Shown piece by piece: positions 60,006 to 64,000 of a stretch of DNA of 64,000 nucleotides. This stretch comes from Mucilaginibacter lappiensis. Its GTDB lineage: Bacteria; Bacteroidota; Bacteroidia; Sphingobacteriales; Sphingobacteriaceae. The notes beneath the pieces are model-generated. The model worked only from the letters and a program-made list of their open reading frames with translations. It had not been told where the DNA came from and made no database searches. How positions within the stretch are numbered: the first letter of the stretch is position 1; every line of letters begins with the position of its first letter. The stretch spans positions 62,001 through 126,000 of the forward strand of contig NZ_FTMG01000012.1 in NCBI RefSeq assembly GCF_900155965.1, written 5' to 3'. The position numbers and the translations under genes were made by a program.

Positions 60006-60737
60006 TTGCATTCATTGAAAAAAACATATACTCAAATACAGGAATTTGCCGAAGGACAGTTGCTGCTGGTTAATAAACCCTACAATTGGACAAGCTTTGA
60101 TGTGGTTGGTAAAATTCGCAATTCATTTAAGCCGCTTAAACTCAAAGTAGGGCATGCGGGTACGCTTGACCCACTGGCTACCGGACTGCTGATCATCTGC
60201 ACCGGAAAAATGACCAAACAGATCGACACTTTTCAGGCCGAAGAAAAAGAATATACCGGTACCATGGTATTGGGCGCCACTACGCCATCCTACGATATGG
60301 AAACGGAGCCTGACAATAAATTCGACACGAGCCAACTTACCGAAGAGCAGCTGCGTAATAACTGCGGGCAGTTTACCGGTGATATACAACAGTATCCGCC
60401 GGCGCATTCGGCTATAAAAATTGACGGCGAGCGTCTGTACGAAAAAGCTCGCAGGGGCGAAGAGGTGGAGCTGCGCCTGCGTAATGTAACCATCACCGAG
60501 TTTGAGCTGACACGGATTGAACTGCCCGAAGTTGATTTCAGAGTGGTGTGCAGCAAGGGAACTTATATCCGGTCGTTGGTAAATGATTTTGGGGCTACGC
60601 TTAACAACGGGGCTTATCTTTCCAAACTCAGGCGTACGCGTAGCGGCAATTTCCGGGTAGAGGATGCCTGGGAAGTAATGGAGCTGGTGACTATGATCAG
60701 GGAGTTAAAGACCGGTGGTGGGGCGCCTGTTGAGTAG
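60006..60737 (+). CDS. truB: tRNA pseudouridine(55) synthase
   Basis: 243 residues. NKPYNWTSFDVVGKIRN, the catalytic-aspartate motif KVGHAGTLDPLATGLLIICTG and the late KGTYIRSLVNDFG are TruB signatures. There is no ATG: a stop codon lies directly before TTG 60006, so translation starts at TTG 60006 or TTG 60015. A -7 box ends 9 nt upstream, leaving a very short leader. TruB is normally followed by ribF in this group; here repeats and a GIY-YIG gene lie between. Confidence 0.95.
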   Translation: MHSLKKTYTQIQEFAEGQLLLVNKPYNWTSFDVVGKIRNSFKPLKLKVGHAGTLDPLATGLLIICTGKMTKQIDTFQAEEKEYTGTMVLGATTPSYDMETEPDNKFDTSQLTEEQLRNNCGQFTGDIQQYPPAHSAIKIDGERLYEKARRGEEVELRLRNVTITEFELTRIELPEVDFRVVCSKGTYIRSLVNDFGATLNNGAYLSKLRRTRSGNFRVEDAWEVMELVTMIRELKTGGGAPVE

Positions 60738-60770
60738 TTAGCTTCTTGGAGGCAGTTTAGTGAAAAGCAA

Positions 60771-60879
60771 TGTCATTTCGAGCGGCGGGAGAAACTATCT
60801 CTTGACCGGAGGGAGAAATCTTTTGCGACTGATATGTCCCGCGCAAAAGATTTCTCCTCGTACCTCGTTCGAAATGACA
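60771..60879. repeat. Left TGTCATTTCGA-type repeat flanking the GIY-YIG gene
   Basis: It starts TGTCATTTCGAGCG and ends CGTTCGAAATGACA, a palindrome with AAATCTTTTGCG/CGCAAAAGATTT inner arms. Its last 76 nt (60804-60879) are identical to 61353-61428 in the same direction. Confidence 0.9.
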
Positions 60880-60895
60880 CTTCTTTTCTCCGATT

Positions 60896-60958
60896 TGTCA
60901 TTTCGAGCGAGCGGCAGGGGCAAAGAGAGCAGGGGCGAGGAGAAATCTTTTACGCCAT
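60896..60958. repeat. Half copy of the TGTCATTTCGA repeat
   Basis: TGTCATTTCGAGCGAGCGGC through GAGGAGAAATCTTTTACG, a left arm with no right arm of its own. It lies between the full repeat and the GIY-YIG start. Confidence 0.75.
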
Positions 60959-60992
60959 GTTCCCAATCGTGCGGAATTTGTACATTTAAAAG

Positions 60993-61298
60993 ATGTGGAA
61001 TCATAACTACTACGTTTATATCACAACTAACCCAGACAGAACGGTACTGTATGTTGGCGTTACCAATGATATTCGTGTAAGGCTTATTCAACATACAGAA
61101 AACAAAGGAACAAAACGGTCTTTTACAGGCAAATACTATTGTTATCTATTGGTTTATTATGAGCATTTTACTCACATTGAACACGCCATTGAAGTGGAAA
61201 AAGAAATAAAGAGGTGGAGGAGAGAAAAGAAAGAGGCTTTGATCGCCACAACAAATCCTGATTGGATATTTTTGAATGAGCAGGTAAGTGGGGAATAG
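60993..61298 (+). CDS. GIY-YIG nuclease family protein
   Basis: 101 residues of a single GIY-YIG domain. YYVYITTNPDRTVLYVGVTN holds the paired tyrosines, DIRVRLIQHTEN the conserved arginine and histidine, and AIEVEKEIKRWRREKKEALI the catalytic glutamate. Short members of this UPF0213/YhbQ-like group lack DNA-recognition domains. The gene is bracketed by 76-nt identical direct repeats in a palindromic family, between truB and ribF, so it looks like mobile or selfish cargo. An overlapping minus-strand ORF is produced by the repeats. Confidence 0.9.
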   Translation: MWNHNYYVYITTNPDRTVLYVGVTNDIRVRLIQHTENKGTKRSFTGKYYCYLLVYYEHFTHIEHAIEVEKEIKRWRREKKEALIATTNPDWIFLNEQVSGE

Positions 61299-61343
61299 GT
61301 TGAATTTTATGTATTTAAATAGTAGAATTCAATAAAAAAGCGT

Positions 61344-61428
61344 TGTCATTTCGACCGGAGGGAGAAATCTTTTGCGACTGATATGTCCCGCGCAAAAGAT
61401 TTCTCCTCGTACCTCGTTCGAAATGACA
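61344..61428. repeat. Right TGTCATTTCGA-type repeat flanking the GIY-YIG gene
   Basis: A second copy of the repeat at 60771-60879. The 76 nt at 61353-61428 are identical to 60804-60879. It is palindromic itself (TGTCATTTCGA ... TCGAAATGACA). Confidence 0.9.
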
Positions 61429-61517
61429 AGCGGGTATTGTAGGATATATAAACAAACCAAACAATTACATCCGAACGTCAAAATAATTGACTTTTATAGT
61501 GTTAACGGTCAAAAAAT

Positions 61518-61525
61518 TAACTTTG
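61518..61525 (+). promoter_or_regulatory. ribF -7 promoter element
   Basis: TAACTTTG matches TAnnTTTG 16 nt before the ribF ATG, downstream of the repeat block. It would let ribF be expressed independently of truB despite the insertion. Confidence 0.55.
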
Positions 61526-61541
61526 TGTTTTTACGCATATC

Positions 61542-62495
61542 ATGAAGGTTTACAATCATATTGACGAATTTACAGCGGTAAAAAACGCGGTGGTAACCAT
61601 TGGTACCTTTGATGGAGTACACATCGGTCACCGTAAAATCATATCGGGAATAAAGGAAATAGCGGATAGTATCGGTGGCGAAACCGTCATCTTAACCTTC
61701 TTCCCGCATCCGCGCATGATACTTCATCCAGAGGATGAAAGCCTTAAACTGATCACCACCATTAGCGAAAAAGCGGAGTTGATGGAAGAACTGGGTGTCG
61801 ACCATTTGATCATCACCCCTTTTTCAAGAGATTTTTCGAACCAGACAGCCGAGAGTTATATCCGCGATGTGCTGGTGAATAAAATAGGCACCAAAAAAAT
61901 TGTGATCGGTTATGATCACCGCTTTGGGAAAGACCGTCAGGGTGGCCTGGAAGATCTGCAGCGGCTTGGTCCGGTTTATGGTTTTGATGTAGTTGAAATA
62001 CCCGAACAGGATATCAACGAGGTTGCCATCAGCTCTACCCGTATCCGTAACGCGTTATTAAATGGCGAAATAGAACTGGCCAATTCCTTCCTGGGGTATC
62101 CCTTCTTCATCACCGGTACCGTGATCCGCGGCGACCAGATTGGCAGGCAATTAGGGTATCCTACAGCCAATATCGTGGTTGAAGAAAAATACAAGCTTAT
62201 TCCGGCCGATGGAATTTTTGCCGTAACAGTAACCGTTGCGGGCAATCAGTATAAAGGTATGGCTTATATTGGCAGCCGACCAACGGTAAATGGCCTTACC
62301 AGGAACATCGAGGTAAACATTTTTGATTTTGACCAGGATATCTATAATCAGGTTATCAGGATGGAGTTCCTCCATTATGTACGCGGTGATATCAAATTTG
62401 CCTCCCTTGATGAACTTAAAGTACAGTTGGCAAAAGATAAGGAAGATGTGCTGGCGTTGAGCCCCACCCAACCCTCCCCGGAAGGGAGGGCTTAA
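61542..62495 (+). CDS. ribF: Bifunctional riboflavin kinase / FAD synthetase
   Basis: 317 residues. The N-terminal nucleotidyltransferase half has VVTIGTFDGVHIGHRKII and the ISSTR region (AISSTRIRNALLNGEI). The C-terminal kinase half has GRQLGYPTANIVVEEKY and YKGMAYIGSRPTVNG with NIEVNIFDF. It makes FMN and FAD from riboflavin. The last 11 residues (SPTQPSPEGRA) are encoded by a dispersed CCCTCCCCGGAAGGGAGGG repeat and are probably an acquired tail; the conserved family sequence ends near DKEDVLAL. Confidence 0.96.
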   Translation: MKVYNHIDEFTAVKNAVVTIGTFDGVHIGHRKIISGIKEIADSIGGETVILTFFPHPRMILHPEDESLKLITTISEKAELMEELGVDHLIITPFSRDFSNQTAESYIRDVLVNKIGTKKIVIGYDHRFGKDRQGGLEDLQRLGPVYGFDVVEIPEQDINEVAISSTRIRNALLNGEIELANSFLGYPFFITGTVIRGDQIGRQLGYPTANIVVEEKYKLIPADGIFAVTVTVAGNQYKGMAYIGSRPTVNGLTRNIEVNIFDFDQDIYNQVIRMEFLHYVRGDIKFASLDELKVQLAKDKEDVLALSPTQPSPEGRA

Positions 62496-62542
62496 AGATA
62501 TTTCTCAAAAGCCTCCCCTTCCGGGGGAGATTTAGAGGGCGC
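62459..62542. repeat. Palindromic repeat overlapping the ribF stop
   Basis: GCCCCACCCAACCCTCCCCG and GAAGGGAGGGCTTAAAGA on the left are answered by GCCTCCCCTTCCGGGGGAGA and TTTAGAGGGCGC on the right. The ribF stop codon is TAA inside the GGGCTTAAAG segment. This is a dispersed GC-rich repeat type. Confidence 0.75.
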
Positions 62543-62644
62543 TTTCACGTTATTTTCAACTAAAATTGTACCTTTACCTGTCAATATGACTCAGTCAGTT
62601 GCCTTGGCGCAATTGTTGAGTTTGTTCGATTATATCAAAATAAT

Positions 62645-64000
62645 ATGTTAGATTTTATCAGTAAGCTTTTTGGAAGCAAATCAGAACGGGATGTAAAAGC
62701 AATACAGCCTATAGTTGAAAAAATTAAGGCTGAATTTGCAAAACTCGACAACATCAGTAATGATGAGCTTAGAGCTAAAACCATAGATTTTAAAGAAACC
62801 ATAGCCCAGGGCCTTTCGGGCATCGATAGCGAGATACAAGCTATTAAAGATCGCACTGAGAATGAGCTGGATATGGATGTAAGTGAAAAAGTGGAGCTTT
62901 ATACCCAGTTGGACAAACTGGAAAAAGACCGCAATAAAGAGCTGGAAGATATATTGTTAAATATACTGCCCGAAGCATTTGCGGTTGTAAAAGAAACTGC
63001 CCGCCGCTTTGCCGGTAATAAAACTATTGAAGTTACTGCCACCCAGTTTGATCGTGAACTGGCGGCACGCAAAAATAATGTGATCATCAAAGGCGATCAG
63101 GCTATACACCACAATACCTGGCTTGCCGCCGGTAATGAGGTTACCTGGGATATGGTACACTATGATGTACAGCTGATTGGTGGTATTGTACTGCACCAGG
63201 GCAAAATATCAGAAATGGCCACGGGTGAAGGTAAAACGCTGGTAGCCACGCTGCCTGCGTATTTGAATGCGCTGGCTGGTCAGGGTGTGCACATCGTAAC
63301 GGTGAATGATTACCTGGCCCGTCGTGATAGTGAGTGGATGGGGCCCTTGTATGAGTTCCATGGCTTATCGGTTGATTGTATTGATAAACATGAGCCAAAT
63401 TCTGATGAGCGTCGCCAGGCTTATTTATCAGATATTACTTTTGGTACCAACAACGAATTTGGGTTTGATTACCTGCGTGACAATATGACACGTAGCCCGG
63501 AAGAACTGGTACAACGTAAATCACATTACGCAATGGTGGATGAGGTCGATTCAGTATTAATTGATGATGCCCGTACACCTTTAATTATATCTGGCCCAAT
63601 TCCACGTGGCGATGAGCACGAGTTTTATGAGCTTAAACCACGCATTGAACGTTTGGTTAACGCGCAGAAAGCCTATGTGAACGGCGTATTGAACGAAGCT
63701 AAAAAGGCCATTAATGAAGGCAATACCGATGTTGATGGTGGTGGTTTGGCTTTATTACGCGCTTTTAGAGGTTTGCCAAAAAGCAAGGCTTTGATTAAAT
63801 TTTTGAGCGAAGGCGGTAACCGGACAATTTTGCAGAAAGTGGAAAACCACTACATGCAGGATCAGGGTAAAGATATGCCAAAGGTTGACTCGGAGCTTTT
63901 CTTTGTGATCGACGAAAAAAATAACCAGGTTGAACTAGCCGAAAAAGGTATCGAACTGATCACCTCATCTGGCGAAGATCCTCATTTCTTCGTGATGCCT
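62645..64000 (+). CDS. secA: Preprotein translocase ATPase SecA (5' part, runs off the window)
   Basis: 452 codons are present from ATG 62645 with no stop before the window ends. The N-terminus MLDFISKLFGSKSERDVKAI leads into SecA motifs: MATGEGKTLVATLPAYLNAL (Walker A), HIVTVNDYLARRDSEWMGPLY, ITFGTNNEFGFDYLRDNM and VDEVDSVLIDDARTPLIISG (Walker B region). SecA powers export through SecYEG. A stretch at about 350-415 with an inserted linker is typical of Bacteroidota SecA, which is near 1100 residues. Confidence 0.97.
   Translation, partial: MLDFISKLFGSKSERDVKAIQPIVEKIKAEFAKLDNISNDELRAKTIDFKETIAQGLSGIDSEIQAIKDRTENELDMDVSEKVELYTQLDKLEKDRNKELEDILLNILPEAFAVVKETARRFAGNKTIEVTATQFDRELAARKNNVIIKGDQAIHHNTWLAAGNEVTWDMVHYDVQLIGGIVLHQGKISEMATGEGKTLVATLPAYLNALAGQGVHIVTVNDYLARRDSEWMGPLYEFHGLSVDCIDKHEPNSDERRQAYLSDITFGTNNEFGFDYLRDNMTRSPEELVQRKSHYAMVDEVDSVLIDDARTPLIISGPIPRGDEHEFYELKPRIERLVNAQKAYVNGVLNEAKKAINEGNTDVDGGGLALLRAFRGLPKSKALIKFLSEGGNRTILQKVENHYMQDQGKDMPKVDSELFFVIDEKNNQVELAEKGIELITSSGEDPHFFVMP

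Noticed and set aside
60795..61094. 99-residue minus-strand ORF over the repeat and GIY-YIG start
   Set aside because: Its sequence comes from the TGTCATTTCGA repeats and the antisense of the nuclease gene.
60771..61428. CRISPR-like reading of the repeated units near truB
   Set aside because: Only two full copies, 76 nt identical, no regular spacers and no cas genes; palindromic dispersed repeats explain them.
1..64000. tRNA or rRNA genes
   Set aside because: No cloverleaf with a GGTTCGAATCC-type T arm and no rRNA-like stretch was recognised while reading the spacers on both strands.

Overview
The window looks like a chromosomal segment from a Sphingobacteriaceae-type Bacteroidota, most like Mucilaginibacter or Pedobacter. 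The inference rests on family content (SusC/SusD pair, type IX secretion PorV and GldJ, DUF4293, DUF4159, DUF3098, tandem ExbD genes), TAnnTTTG-type -7 boxes close to starts, little sign of Shine-Dalgarno sites, and a NuoG lacking its molybdopterin-like domain. No rRNA, tRNA, CRISPR array, phage or classical IS transposase was seen.

Layout. 1-581 is noncoding with a nested palindrome. 582-7981 holds DoxX, a chromate transporter, two NAD(P)-dependent oxidoreductases, a zinc-ribbon protein, metK behind a SAM-II-type riboswitch, a diacylglycerol-kinase-family lipid kinase and a SUI1 protein. 8384-14232 is an ExbB-ExbD-ExbD-TonB energising operon running into a PstS-like lipoprotein and a TPR protein. 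14347-28572 is a 14-subunit nuo (complex I) operon, A to N in order, interrupted by two small four-helix-bundle genes (between nuoF/nuoG and nuoM/nuoN) and by several palindromic spacers. Then come DedA, pyrophosphatase, a CBS/CorC membrane protein, RsmE and DUF4159. 33055-37565 is an isolated SusC/SusD pair. 37839-41441 holds GldJ-like and PorV genes, divergent, plus ispF. 41499-44954 encodes a 1151-residue GH18-like/NodB deacetylase/GT2 fusion. 45022-45642 has two small genes: a FeoB-associated Cys-rich membrane protein and a double-glycine-leader Cys-rich peptide. The rest includes an ATP-grasp-like protein, gpsA, a DEAD-box helicase, a methyltransferase, truA, an ABC exporter, ftsX, DUF3098, uppP, truB, a GIY-YIG protein, ribF and the 5' part of secA, which runs off the window.

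The most interesting theme is a family of palindromic spacers built from short repeated words (for example TTTCGGATT, TCAAAATT, ATATGAGA, CTCTAAA, GGAGCAAGGA, GACTATGGA). Each locus has its own word, written one way on the left and reverse-complemented on the right. Some are empty. Two enclose a four-helix-bundle gene inside the nuo operon. A related unit with 76-nt identical direct repeats encloses a GIY-YIG gene between truB and ribF. One lies in frame inside truA, and a similar repeat supplies the C-terminus of RibF. This looks like a non-autonomous or self-maintaining palindromic element family with small-protein cargo.
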